A DNA stretch of 64,000 nt from Theropithecus gelada (lineage: Eukaryota > Chordata > Mammalia > Primates > Cercopithecidae). Position 1 is the stretch's first letter, and every line of letters starts with the position of its first letter. Of the stretch, positions 48,276 to 60,535 are shown piece after piece. A program made the translations under genes and the position numbers. The stretch lies in contig NC_037686.1 in assembly GCF_003255815.1 (NCBI RefSeq), forward strand, positions 54,285,888 to 54,349,887, read 5' to 3'. The notes beneath the pieces were generated by a model, which saw nothing but the letters and a program-made list of their open reading frames with translations, was not told the DNA's origin and made no database searches.

Positions 48276-50311
48276 GTAAGTAGCACAATAAATTGGTCAC
48301 CATGCAGTGACAAAATGTAGGTGTTATAGAAAGTGGAAGTTTCTAGAACTTGTAACAAAATTATATCTTTTAAGGGAAGAAATGTAAATCATGCTTTATG
48401 CAAGTAAGTAAATGCATTCAGTTCAAATACTTTTTTGAGGCTCTCTTGTATACTTAGTCCTGTGCTACAGATAAAAGCAAACAAAACATGGAAAAGCAGT
48501 GAAAGACAGCATTCTTATCCCAAGTAGCTATGAGGAAAAGGGAAGACTCCTGAGAAATCTAACAGGCTTTCAATCTTTAATATGATTGTGAATGTACAAA
48601 GAGTATAAAATATTACTGTATGAAAGGAAGCATTTATAACATATCACTCTTATTATGCAAACATATATCTATCCATGCCCACAAGAATTTGAGACATCTC
48701 ACAATAAAAAGCAAATTAACATAATAAACTTATAAATGGCATGGAAGATCAATAACAACTAGATTAATATATATTACATAAATAATAAAAATTAAGATTA
48801 TATACCACTACATTCCTTTTTTTTCATACTGGTGATAGTAAAGGCTTAGAGAAATGACAGTCCCTAACCTATTGGCTATATAATAAACAGCCATTCAGGA
48901 GGGCAGTTTGGCAATATGCATTGAGATTCTCCAAAATATTCACACTCTTTCAGGAATTCTACTGCTGGTCATCATATTAAGGAAATAATGACAGATATCA
49001 ACAAAGATTTATATGTGAAAATTTCCACTGCCATGTTATTTTAAAATAGGGAGAAAATGGAAATTACTTACATGTCTAATAATAGGAGATTCAATAAATT
49101 TTGGTACAACCTATAGTAAAATGACAATATAATACAGACATCAAGAGCCACGCTTTCAAAACATATTCAATGACAAAGGATAACCTTACCCTAAAATATT
49201 AAGGTTCTGAATTCAATTTTTCTATTTTGCTTAACTATAACTTGTGTATCAGGGGAAGGTGTATAACTCCAATTTTGGATACCCACGCTGTATAATGTCA
49301 TATATCTAATAGATATCTCTGGTGGTAGGATTGTGGATCATATTCATGGATTCATCTATGCTTTTCTGGAATTTTCATTATTCCTTAGAGAAACACCACT
49401 GTTATAATGAAGAAATAAATCTTAATTTTGCTAGCACATTCTGGTAACCAAGCAATAGAAGTATTTAGGGGGGAAACAGTAGAGCATAGACATGTTTGGG
49501 AAAGAAAGGAAGAAAAATATGATTCAGAAGACCAATGCATTTTGGGATTTAGTAAAGTTATTAACCAAGAATAATTTCTGTGTCTTGCAATTTCTGTTTT
49601 GGGGTGGTGACCAAAACAGAAAAAGACAGGAGGAGCACTACCAGATCTATGAAATTGTCTCTGCATGGCAGTGCCAAGCAAAAGACACAGATCACAAAGA
49701 CACAGTTTCCCATGAGAGACTATGACCCCAGCCAAAGATATGGATTTGGTGTGTGTTTGATCCTATGATATCCTGTTAGTCCCTAAGCAGAAATAAATGT
49801 GCAGTGTTATCTTTATTCCAGCGAATAACTGGAAATAAACCTTTGGAAATGTAATTCAAAGAACTGATGATTCCACAGGAATAAAGCCAAGCAGTGCCAC
49901 ACAGTATGCATCCGATTGGCAATGGACTCTTTTAAAGTCCAGAATATAGAACTGACCTGCCTTTAATTCCAGAACTTGAAGTCTGAGCCAAATGGGAGAT
50001 TGAAAACCTCTTTTTAAGATTCGTTTTGTGACACTTGCTCCCTTTTTCTCACCCTTCCCTTCATACTGCTGATAGCAAACGGTCACCAACACACACCTTG
50101 TTGTGCGCAAACTTCTCATATCCGGCCACACTCTTAGTAGGCGACACACGGATCCTATGCTCTTGCTACCATTTCCATGTACTTTATCCACTTCTTTCAA
50201 ACCCAGACTCACCAGGTAAATACCTACTTCTAGCAAAGACAATTACTGTTTTTTCTTTTTCTTTTGGCATTACTAATCTCTCAGATTTGGTATTCCTTGT
50301 GTTCCCTTTAG
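48276..50311. other. Intron containing an old L1/HAL1-type fragment
   Basis: Around 48850-49390 the sequence resembles an ancient L1-related element (AGGAATTCTACTGCTGGTCATC, ACATGTCTAATAATAGGAGATTC, AAATTTTGGTACAACC). The rest is unassigned. It ends with the acceptor TTCCCTTTAG. Confidence 0.45.
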
Positions 50312-50433
50312 ACAATCCCTCCCAGGTTGGAAGTGTTCCTGTCACAATCAAAGTCTTAGATGTGAATGACAATGCTCCGGAGTTCCCCAGATTCTATGAA
50401 GCTTTTGTCTGTGAGAACGCCAAGGCAGGACAG
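50312..50433 (+). CDS. CDH20: CDH20 exon: EC4 end, EC4-EC5 linker, EC5 start
   Basis: Encodes residues 470-510 (122 nt, phase 0 end). It includes DVNDNAPE (486-493), the calcium motif of the EC4-EC5 linker, and the CEN stretch (503-505) found in classical cadherins. The acceptor is GTTCCCTTTAG and the donor GTAAGG. The frame stays open across the acceptor for 30 codons upstream, which is chance. The splice boundary is fixed by the split codon 470 (Asn). Confidence 0.95.
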
Positions 50434-50612
50434 GTAAGGCAGCCTGTAGGTGGTGCACTCTGCTTAACCCCTAACATATAGAAACAATTGTTACAGATAA
50501 CCAAATTCACCATCAAAGCGATTTTGACTCCAGAAACGAACAGTTCACAAAACAGAGTTCCCAATTTCCGTATATCAGTTTTCAACCATGTATTTGTTAA
50601 GACAACTATTTG

Positions 50613-50750
50613 AGGCTAGGTGTGGTGGCTCATGCCTGTAATCCCAGCATTTCTGGAGGCCAATGAAGGAAGACAGCTTGAGCCAAGGAGTTTGAGACCA
50701 GCCTGGGCAACATCGTGAGACCCTGTCTCTAAAAAAATTAAAAAAACAAA
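50613..50750 (+). mobile_element. Free left Alu monomer (FLAM-like)
   Basis: A single-arm Alu: GGCTAGGTGTGGTGGCTCATG to CCCTGTCTCTAAAAAAATTAAAAAAAC. It is flanked by AAGACAACTATTTG and AAGACAACGATTTG. Confidence 0.85.
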
Positions 50751-51637
50751 AAGACAACGATTTGGAACCTACATTACCTTTTATGGCCTAAACAGCACTT
50801 TGAGGGTGGCTTGACATACAGGACAGCTGTATAAGGTATGTGTCCACCTGGAAACGGAATTGTGTAGCACCAATGGCAGTAACACCTGCTCTGGGGCCTG
50901 GAAGTGAGGGACCAAGAAGACCAGGAAAAGGAGGAAGAAGCTGCTCTTTTCCCGAGTGTGGTACCAATTCCTCAAATATTCTGCAGTAGGACAAGTTTAT
51001 TTTCTATATCTTTCCACCTCCCTTTCTTAACTTCTGGCAAGAAGTACCTTATTTAGGGACTGCCTGGCCTATCTCAGAATGCTGCCACCTAGAATGACCT
51101 ACCCTCTCTCCTCCCTCAATTAAAACATCCATTTTCTTAGTGCTGCTCATGTCAGGTAAGTTTTGAGAGGAAAGTAATCCAAAAGGACAAAGATCTACTT
51201 ATTTGAAATCTAGCTCCATAATCTTCAGATATATTCATATGTTTTTTAAAGTATGCCCTTAAACATAACTGAATATTTAGTTGATCACATTCTAAGTGGT
51301 ATAACTGAGAAACATCTGGAACTTCGTTTGGAGTGCCCATGTAGCAATGCATGTGTCAGGCTGTTGCCCGTCCTATAATTTGTCCATCTCCTCTATTCTG
51401 TTCCTGCTTTTGTAAAGTGCTTTCCTCCCCTGCCTATGACCCAGCAACCCAACAGATCCCCTAACAGCCCTCATTTGCTCCCCTTCTCCACCTCAGAATA
51501 TCCTGTGGTCCTGTGGATGCTGGTGCTAGATCAAATGGGCTGAAATGGTTTTAACATGAAAGCCAGGGAAGTGCATATTGGTAAGGCAGGGGCTCATGCA
51601 TTGGTAATTCAGGCCTCTGACTGTAATCTAACTTTGC
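50751..51637. other. Intronic sequence, nothing recognised
   Basis: No repeat or exon was recognised. Confidence 0.4.
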
Positions 51638-51642
51638 CTTCA

Positions 51643-51972
51643 TGTATTAGTCCATTTTCATGCTGCTGATAAAGACATACCCAAGCCTGGGTAATTTATG
51701 TTCCATGTGGCTGGGGAAGCCTCACAATCACGGTGGAAGGCAAAAGGCATGTCTTACATGGCAGCAGGCAAGACAAAGAGCCACGTGAAAAGGCAAACCC
51801 CTTATAGAACTATCAGACCTTGTGAGACTTACTCACTACCACAAACACAGTATGGGGGAAACTGCCTCCATGATTCAATTATCTCCCATCAGGTCCCTCC
51901 CACAACATGTGGGAATTATGGGAGCTACAATTCAAGATGAGATTTGGGTGGGGACACAGACAAACCATATCA
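51643..51972 (-). mobile_element. ERVL-MaLR solo LTR (MST/THE1 type)
   Basis: On the + strand it starts TGTATTAGTCCATTTTCATG and ends AAACCATATCA, the reverse of this LTR family. It is flanked by the 5-bp duplication CTTCA (51638-51642 and 51973-51977). It lacks a short stretch near its left end compared with the usual family sequence. Confidence 0.92.
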
Positions 51973-51977
51973 CTTCA

Positions 51978-52527
51978 CTTCTCACACTCCCTCGTAGTAG
52001 TACCTCCAGCATCTTTTTGCACAGAGAGACTAGGTCTGCATAACCAAAACTTATGTTAGCTCCCTGAGCTCACCAAAGAGGGACTCAACACATCTTTACC
52101 ATTTACTCAGCCAAAGCAAAAAGTGATTTACATCCCTCAGGGGAAGAAAGATGTTCCATCATGATTCTGATCTAGATTTATCTATCAATCCTTGAAATTT
52201 GGTGTAATGGTCGATAGCTCTCCTAAAAAAAATTCTTCTCAACAAGTCTAGGATAATTCTCTTTTCACATCTAGTGAATTTCTAGTCTAGTAAGACCTGA
52301 AATATTATACAGCTAATAAAAGTTACGATGCAGAATTTACAGCACAAAAAATGATCCGTGTTATTATAAAAAGGGAGGTATACCAACTACACATACATGC
52401 TTGCAGTCATGTAAAATTATGACTGCAAGTAAACAATGAGAGGGAAGATGCAAAAATAGTATAGTTGCTGTGCCAAGGTAGTTGAGTTTAAGTGAGGAGG
52501 TCTGGGTCTTTATTTTAATAATTTTTG
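51978..52527. other. Intronic sequence, nothing recognised
   Basis: No exon or repeat was recognised. Confidence 0.4.
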
Positions 52528-52616
52528 TTTTATGTCATAAAATTTATATATGTAATATAAACTTTTATGTTATAAAATTTATATATGTAATATAAACTTT
52601 TATGTTATAAAATTAT
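52528..52616. repeat. 35-bp tandem repeat, about 2.5 copies
   Basis: Unit from 52528 to 52562, a second copy at 52563-52597 differing at one base (GTC/GTT), and a partial third to about 52616. The unit is AT-rich (ATAAAATTTATATATGTAAT). Confidence 0.9.
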
Positions 52617-53640
52617 ATGAATATTTTGTTATGACAAAATAAGCTAATTTTAATCTATAATACAAAGAGGGTGATAAGCAGCAGAGTAAATTAAACCTCC
52701 TTCCCCCCAAAATAAAGCACCCTCTTTTAAAGGGCTTCAGAGTAGGTGAGGTTGCATTCTGACAAGTGAAGAACATTTTAACTACCTCTCCTGTTTCTGT
52801 AGTCAAACAAACATAGTCCCCATTTCTAAATGCATCTTTTAATAGTCTGTTATATAGTGATCTGAAGTACAGATCTGCCACTTCAAATTCAGTCTGTCCC
52901 ACTGTCACCTTTAGGCCAAGATACTGAAAATCTTACCCTTTGATTTGGGCTGTGGGAAATGTTTTGAAGATTGTTCAAAAGCATGCGGCTCAGAGATATA
53001 TCTGGTTTATAAAGAATCAGTCCTCCTTGTGTTTACTTGTTGGACACTGTCATCGGCTTCACGTCTGACAAGTCCACACACATGCTTTCCTCTTGGTAAG
53101 CAGCCTTGAAGGAAGCCCATAAAGAAATCAGATAACATACTTGGTGATGGCCAAGGGCGGAATGAAACCAGCTGAGCAGAATACTGCATGACAAGCGGGG
53201 CTGAGGAAGAAATCTGACCTGCCGGGAGAACAGAGAGCAGGAGAGCAGGACATGCACTCCCAATCCAGACTTAGCGATTTGTGTCTTCACTCACTCGTGC
53301 TTTGAAGCCCTATAAGCAACCAGTTCTGTGCCTCGGGCCCCAATCTCAACAATATATTCACAATACGCAGGCCAGATATTCTGAAATGACTTTCCCAACT
53401 ATGTTTGTCAAGTTATGTAGAATCACCTATGTGTAACATGCCTCAAGAAATATGTTACCTCTATATGTGTTTGGCGCTACAAGCAAGCTGAAAAGTGCCG
53501 GCTCTGTCTCCAGGCAGGGACAGGACAGGAGGGTAATCCTAGAGTATGAGCAGCACTGATACGAGGATTGGCTGTGGGCAAGCTGATCTCCATTACTCTC
53601 CTGACCCTTACCTTCCTGGCAACTCCATTCCCCCTACTTT
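52617..53640. other. Intronic sequence, nothing recognised
   Basis: Open frames near 52600-52908 and 53477-53785 on the minus strand show no recognisable family. Confidence 0.4.
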
Positions 53641-53934
53641 CAGGTTCAACAGTTGGGGTCTCCAGGAGGCATACCCTGAGATGGAGTTCCAGGATAAGGT
53701 GTTTATTAAGGAGGGCCCTTAGGGCCAGCACCTGTGTGAGGGAAGCAAAGGAAGCAGGACTGGGCAAAAGAAGTCCAGCTGCCATGCAGACTCACTAACT
53801 GCCTCAGCTGACTTCTCAGAGAGTTCCAGAACTAGAGTTTCCCCAAGTTGAGATGGGATAGCCAGACCTGTATACTACCACATTAATTAGTCACTGGATG
53901 TCTGTCGCCCTGGAAGGATGTGCTGACCGTGGGC
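53641..53934. repeat. Possible older retroelement sequence interrupted by a MaLR LTR
   Basis: GATAAGGTGTTTATTAAGGAGG and a segment resuming after 54333 (CCATAGGAGTGGGTAGG) could be parts of one old element. I cannot name it, so this is tentative. Confidence 0.25.
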
Positions 53935-53939
53935 ATCTT

Positions 53940-54333
53940 AGTCAGTTTGTACTGCTATAAAGGATTACCTGAGGCTGGGTAATTTATAAGGAAAAAAGGT
54001 TCATTTGGCTCATGGTTCTGCAGGCTGTACAAGAAGCATGGTGCCAGCATGTGCATCTAGGGAGGGCCTCAAGCTGCTTCCACACTTGGAGGAAGGGGGA
54101 AGGAAGCTGACATGTGCAGATCACATGGTGAGAGGAAGCAAGGCAGGAGGGGAAGGTGCCAGGCTCTTTTTAACAACCAGCTATCACAGGAACAAATAGA
54201 GTAAGAACTCAACTCATTACGAGGAAGACGGCACCAAGACGATGACTCCAGCACCTCCCACCAGGCCCCACCTCCAACAATGGGGATCAGATTTCAACAT
54301 GAGATTCAGTGGGGTCAAATATCCAAACCATAG
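53940..54333 (-). mobile_element. ERVL-MaLR LTR (MST/MLT1 type)
   Basis: The + strand reads CTTAGTCAGTTTGTACTGC, GGCTGGGTAATTTATAAGG, TGGCTCATGGTTCTGCAGG, then CACCAGGCCCCACCTCCAAC and ends ATATCCAAACCATA. It is more diverged than the other two LTRs here. Confidence 0.8.
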
Positions 54334-54477
54334 GAGTGGGTAGGTGGCTGTCTGCAATCGGCAATCCCCAAAGGGACTGGTAGGTGATAACTAGGGGAAA
54401 AGTCCTTCATTGAAGGGGGATCTGAGCAACACTGTCCAAAAGGCCCCCTGATGGGAGTTCCCCCAACCACCACCCCC

Positions 54478-54640
54478 AGTCATTTAATCTTCAGCATATT
54501 GTGAGGGTAGCTTTACCTCCTCTAATTTACAGATGAAGAAACACAAACTAAGCAAGCCCACCTGGGCCCTCAAACCGACCTTTGACGTCCTGGTTCCTAT
54601 GGTGGTAGAAGCATTGCTGGCTTTTAAACAGCAGGAGTGG
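54478..54640 (+). repeat. MIR-family SINE fragment
   Basis: TAATTTACAGATGAAGAAACAC preceded by CATTTAATCTTCAGCATATTG, the MIR 3' half. Confidence 0.6.
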
Positions 54641-55440
54641 CAAGTCTACGGGGCTGGGCCCAAGATGGGTAGGAGTAGTCTGTGCTGTTACTTGGTAGGA
54701 GAGGAAACACATATGAAGGAGGCTGCCGTTCAATGCCTCTCCTGTATCCCCCTCAGCCTGCCAGCTCCCATTTCAGTAGTCTGTTTCACACAGATTTCTT
54801 TAACAGCTTTTAGATCATGGTCTCCATAGACTTCACGCAACTTACTCCTTTGAAAAACATTATGGAAAAGGCAAAACTTGGCCAGTGAATCCAACAGGAA
54901 ACCACCTGACCTCCTGCTCTCCCCACCCCCAAGTTCTGCTTCTGACTCCTGTCTATTCTGCATTTCCACTCTGGGGATCCTGTGCTATCTTTGCTAGCTC
55001 TCCCTCCTGCCAACAAAATGTGACTCCCTGTGACCCATTCCCTCAGGTCTGTTTTCTGTTAACCCGACATGGCCAATGCCAACGTGTCACTCACTTCTCT
55101 TCAGGTCATGGTCATTCTTAAACAGGGGCTTCTCAAAGACAGCAATTTAGCCCTGAAATATTGGGTCAGTGATGAGGTTAAGTAGACAAGGTGAGAAGAA
55201 AATATGGGGTCAAGCAGGACTTTGCGGCATCCGAGCCCTTTGACTCAAAGTCTCTTACTTTTTAGACTGCCTAGAAACGGCTGCCCATGGTGGAAGAATA
55301 TATGTTATATTGATGTCTAACATCTGAAGTATTTAGGTAACATTTATCCTATGCCTACTAACATACTCAAGCCCAACCCTAAAGCAAAATCAAATCCCAA
55401 GGTGTGTGATGGCATAGAGACTGTGCAGGGAAGTTTCACA
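54641..55440. other. Intronic sequence, nothing recognised
   Basis: No exon or repeat was assigned. Confidence 0.4.
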
Positions 55441-56230
55441 TGCAACGGGAGAGTTCCCTTACCCCCCTTGCAGGACAGGAGTGTGCCCCCCTGCTCAAAC
55501 CCCTAGGGGGAGCATGTAGACGGGCAGGTGCAGAAACCATGGGGAGCGCTTTGGGCTCTAGCCCCACAGCAGCGTCTAGGACTCCTGAAGCCCAAGTGGG
55601 CGTGTGTTACAGTGTGCTGTCTCTCAGCTATGCCTTCTGCAGATGGCCTGTATTAGCTCAGCAGACCCTGTGCCTTATCACAAGGACAGAGGGCCAGTGT
55701 GACAGCCTGAGTTCTTGCCCAGTGAACTGGAAGAATCAGAGCACACATGGGCTGCAAGGTTGAGTGCGACATTTATTGAGTGGTGAAGGTGACTCTTAGT
55801 GAGATGGATGGGAAGCCGGAAGCGGGGGATGGAGTGGGAAGGTGTTCTTCCCCTGGACTCAGGCTGCCCAGTGGCCAGACTCTTCTCCGACTGTCCTGGG
55901 CCGAACTCCCCTTGTCATCCACATCATTCCACCATCGCTAGTCTGCCAGCATCTGCTGGTGTGCTCCTCTTCTCCTCTCAACACCCAGCTGCTTGTATCT
56001 GTGGCTGCTAAGGTCTCGGGTTTTTAAGGGTACAGAATGGGGGGAGTGGCAGGCCAGAGCGGTCTTGGAAAATGCAACATTTGGGCCCAAAAACAGGAGT
56101 TCCTATTCTCACTTAGGTCCATGGAGCCCTTGCCAGGGACCCTGCTCTTCTCTACCCAGCATTTCCCTGCCCCCTCCCATATCAATGATATCCTTCCATT
56201 AGGTAAAACAACCCACCATCGCATTTCCAG
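55441..56230 (-). mobile_element. Probable ERV1-type LTR
   Basis: On the minus strand it shows LTR-like order: a core-promoter-like TTAAAAACCCGAGACC (near 56035-56020) and a polyadenylation signal AATAAATGTCGCACTCAACC (near 55780-55760). It then runs to an end that reads TCCCGTTGCA at 55441. This layout suggests a solo LTR of an ERV1-class endogenous retrovirus. Boundaries and family are not firm, and I could not confirm the target duplication. It ends within about 100 bp of the exon at 56304. Confidence 0.55.
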
Positions 56231-56303
56231 GTTTGGGATTTAACTGGGCCCTGGTGCTTTTTCCTTTGGCTCCAGCTCACCTGATTTCATGTCCCTCCCT
56301 CAG

Positions 56304-56421
56304 CTGATCCAGACAGTGAGTGCAGTGGACCAAGATGACCCACGCAATGGTCAGCATTTCTACTACAGCTTGGCTCCTGAGGCTGCTAACAACCCCAACT
56401 TTACCATAAGGGACAACCAAG
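56304..56421 (+). CDS. CDH20: CDH20 exon: EC5, first part
   Basis: Encodes residues 511-549 and one base of codon 550 (118 nt). It includes the VDQDDP motif (518-523), the EC5-side calcium ligands, and a sequon NFT at 542-544. The acceptor is CCCTCCCTCAG and the donor GTAATC. The junction with 61736 yields Asp550. The frame is open throughout. Confidence 0.95.
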
Positions 56422-56527
56422 GTAATCAGGTGGATGGCTGGCTATCTATGCTTTTCTACAGCATAGACCAGCTACTTTGGGTTATGGTCTTATGCAAATA
56501 GTGTCAAAGCCTACCTGCTCTTTACCA

Positions 56528-56602
56528 GCAATCCTCAAGCAATTCTCCCATCTCAGCCTCCCAAAGTGCTAGGATTACAGCCATGAGCCACTACACCCAG
56601 CT
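56528..56602 (-). mobile_element. Short Alu fragment
   Basis: The 5' third of a reversed Alu only: CTCAGCCTCCCAAAGTGCTAGG to CACTACACCCAGC. Confidence 0.85.
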
Positions 56603-58097
56603 TCACAGAGTCTTTTAAAGTTTTGTTTCAGAACAACAAACTCGGAGAACCCTTTGCCAATTCTAAAACTCCTTCAGTCAGTAAGTCGACAGATGTTTAC
56701 TGAGTACCTGTCCTGTGCCAGAAACAATGCAAAGCACAGAGGCGAAATTCTTCATTTCCACTGGTAGCAGCCCTGTTCATATGTTCTGTAACAATGGGAA
56801 AAATCTGAGAAAGACAGAAAGTGACCTGGATTTAAAAAAAAGAAAGAAAAGAAAAGAAAAGAAAAGAAAAAAACCCTGGGGGAACATTTCTAGGCAGAGA
56901 TCAAAGCAGGAAACAGTAAAAAGCTCTCCAAACAAAAAGGAGACAAAGGATAAGTAATAGAGATAAGAAAGGGCAAATACAGGACCATAAACACAGTTTT
57001 GGCACTGAAACAGCTTTATCATTTTAGGATGATTTAGAGACACACTTTCAGGTAGGGTTCCCTATCCAGAAACTGCTCCCCACTATAGCTTTGATGGAAC
57101 AGAATTCTAGGCCCTTCTTTTCCAACGAGCATTCAGAACAGCTAAGGCGCTCACAGACCCAGCACACTCTTCTTTGGGCACAGATGGGAAAAGGAAGGAT
57201 TTCTGTTCTCTAGCCAGATGATTTGCTTCAAAAGAAGAGAAAAGGTCAGGGCAATGGAAAAAATAAGTTAAACTGTCAAATGAACCTCATCTGTTGCTAA
57301 CTCTACTGCCAGCTAGCCATCTGACCCTGGGAAGGTTATCACTTCTCCAGACTGCAATAGCCTCATTTTCATTCCAATTCTAAACTATTTATTGCCACTT
57401 TGTAAAAATCTAAGCAAAGAGTAACAAAAACTCATGATCAGGTTAGGCACACCTGGTTTTAGTTTCAAATATCAATTATTTGAGATTAAAAGTATTACTT
57501 CAATCCCATATGACAGTTTTCTGCTGTAAAACTTGAGAATCTCAAACCTTATTTCTTCTAAATGGGAAAGCATTCTTCTAAGTCATCCCTTCAACCTCCT
57601 ACATGTCATCATAAAACTACTATAATAATTCTGGAAGGAATGGCAATATGAATTATAAAGACAGAAATACTTCAATTAAATATCCTTAAGTTTTTATTGG
57701 GTCAAAATTTTGAACTATTCATTTATCTGCTTCATAGGGAAAGTATTCCAGCAAAAAGTGGTTTCAGCCTAGGACTGGCTTTAAAAAGGCAACCCTGGGG
57801 GGAAAGAATAACACATTGTAACACATTATATTTTTTCTTCAACTGTTCAGCTAAGCTATCATTCTAATGAGTGAAACAAAATGCAGCAAAATGCTGCAAA
57901 TTTCTTAAAGATGACTTTGGGCACCAATTTATGGAACCAATTCCTTAAAAAGATGGGCCACCGGCACTGGATGACTATAATAAGATGTGACTCATCTCTT
58001 GGAAGGTTTCCCAAAACAGAAGTCAGCACATCTTCAACAGAAACCATGAACTCTTAATCTCCAAATGACAATTTATACCACAAGTATCCTTTACTGA

Positions 58098-58102
<5 letters not shown>
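56603..58102. other. Intronic sequence with a (GAAAA)n tract and MIR remnant
   Basis: A GAAAA simple repeat lies at about 56836-56870. A MIR-like segment is at about 57285-57400 (CTAGCCATCTGACCCTGGGAAGG). Otherwise nothing is recognised. Confidence 0.45.
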
Positions 58103-58147
<45 letters not shown>

Positions 58148-58367
58148 TGAGACGGAGTCTCGCTCTGTCGCCCAGGCTGGAGTGCAGTGGCCGGATCTCA
58201 GCTCACTGCAAGCTCCGCCTCCCGGGTTCACGCCATTCTCCTGCCTCAGCCTCCCGAGTAGCTGGGACTACAGGCGCCCGCCACCTCGCCCGGCTAGTTT
58301 TTTTTGTATTTTTTTAGTAGAGACGGGGTTTCACCGTGTCAGCCAGGATGGTCTCGATCTCCTGATA
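58103..58367 (-). mobile_element. AluYR-type SINE, 5'-truncated
   Basis: A very long T run (about 44) then an almost unmutated Alu with the GGCTAGTTTTTTTTG variant. It stops at GATCTCCTGA, so the Alu 5' end is missing. The flanks TACTGAGGCTC on both sides show that it inserted already truncated. It is young. Confidence 0.94.
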
Positions 58368-58393
58368 CTGAGGCTCATTTTAAAACTGACCAA

Positions 58394-58816
58394 GTCTAGG
58401 CACGGTGGCTCATGCCTGTTACTCCAACACTTTGGGAGGCTAAGGCAGGAGAACTGCTTGATACCAAGAGTTCAACACCAGCCTAGGCAACACAGCAAGA
58501 CCCTATCTCTGCAAAACATTTTTTAAAAATTAGCCAGGGATGGTGGCACACACCTGTAGTCCCAGCTAGTTGGGAGCCTGAGGCAGGAGGATCACTTGAG
58601 GCCAGGAGTTTGAGACCAGCCTGGGCAATACATTAAGACCTCACCTCTACGAATTTTTTTTAATTAGCCAGACATGGTGGCATGCACCTGTATTCCCAGC
58701 TACTTGGGAAGCTAAGGTGGGAGGATCACTTGAGCCCAGGAGTTCAAGGCTGCAGTGAGCTATGATCAGACCACTGTACACCAGCTTGGGTGACAGAGTA
58801 AGATACTGTCTCTAAA
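58394..58816 (+). mobile_element. Trimeric Alu
   Basis: Three Alu-type monomers head to tail: 58394-58520, about 58533-58655, and about 58665-58816. The first two end in A-rich or TTTTTAAAAATTAGCC linkers. The unit is longer than the normal 280-bp dimer and is diverged (AluJ level). Confidence 0.85.
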
Positions 58817-60535
58817 AAAACCCAACACAGCAAAAACTGACTAATATAGGGCAGATCTACTGTCAACTACCTCTGTTCCCGTGCCTGAAACATAAAGTCC
58901 TTTTATGAACACAACAGGGCACTATCTCCAGTAAAGCCTTTTTTCACTTTTCAGCTCCAAAACATTATGAAAAGAATTATGTATATATAGTACTTTACAG
59001 TTTCAAAAGTATTTTCCCATAACTTATTTGATATTTACAATAATTCTGTGAAACTTTAAGGAAGTTATTAATCCTTCTGATTCTTATTATCCCATCTGAT
59101 CGATGAGGAAAGTAAGCAAATGGCCCAAGACCAGAGAATCAATAAGCATTAAAATTAGGGCCAGAAATCGGGTCCTGTTTTACCATGCCCACCCACCACA
59201 CCCCACCCCCACACCCCACCCCCACACACAGTGTTCTCTGTCACCTTAGGAAAGAATGCTGTTTCCAAATAAGTTACTGAAGGCCTAATTATCACATTCA
59301 ACAAAAATTTTCCAAGTGGCTACTATATGCCAGGCCCCTTCTAGCACTGGATTCAGCAATGTGATGCTCTGATATTTTTCTTTAATCTTAAATAACTCTT
59401 AGATCAAGAAACATATATGTCATAGATATAATACTTACATGAATTTCAGCTCTAGTCAGACTTTCTAAAAGTCTTATGACCTCACCTGGACTAAACCAAA
59501 AAAATAAAAGTTCTGATTAGAGAAAAACCTGCTTTCTGAAAAAACAAACAATTAAAACTACAAAGTGGAATTGACACTACTTAGCTATTAAGTCTGGAAA
59601 ACAGAAAGGTTCATGGGTTGTGTGGTAGGTGGAAATATGAATATAATCCTCAGGTTGGCATCCCTTCTCCATTGAGAAGAAAATAAGAAGTAGCCTGTAT
59701 CAAAGCAGGAAGAGATTATGCTTATCTGAATTTTTTTTGACAGTTAACATTACTAAATAAGCAATTATATAGCATAATCGAAGGTGTCCATGTTTTGGAG
59801 ACAGAGAGACAAGAGTTCAACTCCCAGCTCTGCTACTAACTAGGTTAGTGGCTTCAAACAAATTATAAAATCACTCTAGGCCTTACTTCTATTTCTGAAA
59901 AGGAGTGAGATTATTACTATCTCCAAATTGTGAAGATTGAGTGAGATACTGCACACAAAGTGCAGGTACGTGGCACATGAGCCTTTAGTAACAATAGCCG
60001 CTAGCATCAAAAGCAGGTGGAAAAGGGAAAGTTAATTAAGGGGTAATGTGTCACTCAGAATAGCCCAAGTTATGCTACAGCAACAACTACCACGAAAATC
60101 TCAGTGGCTTAGCACAACTACAGTTAATTTCTTGCTCACATTCAGCCTACTGTGGGTCTGAGCTCAGTGTCCCAGGCTGCCCCACTCTGCATCTCACACC
60201 TTGTGGTTCTTTCTCAGTAACTACAGCAAGGAAAAAGCATGGAGACTCATACATCAGCTCATACAGACTTCTGCCTAGAAGTAACACAAATCACTATTGC
60301 TCATCAACTAAAGCAAATCACACAGACATATCCACATTTAAGAGGACAGAAAAGTATAATCCTTTATTATGTCCAAAAAGAGAAGAAGAACCAGAAATAT
60401 TGATGATCACTAATAATGTTTTCTTAGGTCAGGCTCTCAGAATTTTTTGTGATGTTCTCGACTCTTTCCTATGAAATATGAAACACATCCATGGGACCTC
60501 TGTGTTGGTGGTATTAGCTTTAAGAATCACTTCTT
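58817..60535. other. Intronic sequence with two MIR copies and a simple repeat
   Basis: MIR-like segments lie at 59035-59180 (ATCGATGAGGAAAGTAAGC) and 59785-60005 (GAGTTCAACTCCCAGCTCTGC, TGTGAAGATTGAGTGAG). A (CCCCACAC)-rich tract is at 59186-59229. A block near 60055-60350 may be another old interspersed repeat. Confidence 0.5.

Noticed and set aside
50035..50481. 148-codon ORF running into a cadherin exon
   Set aside because: Only its 3' part (from 50312 to 50433) is coding. The upstream part is intron that happens to be open.
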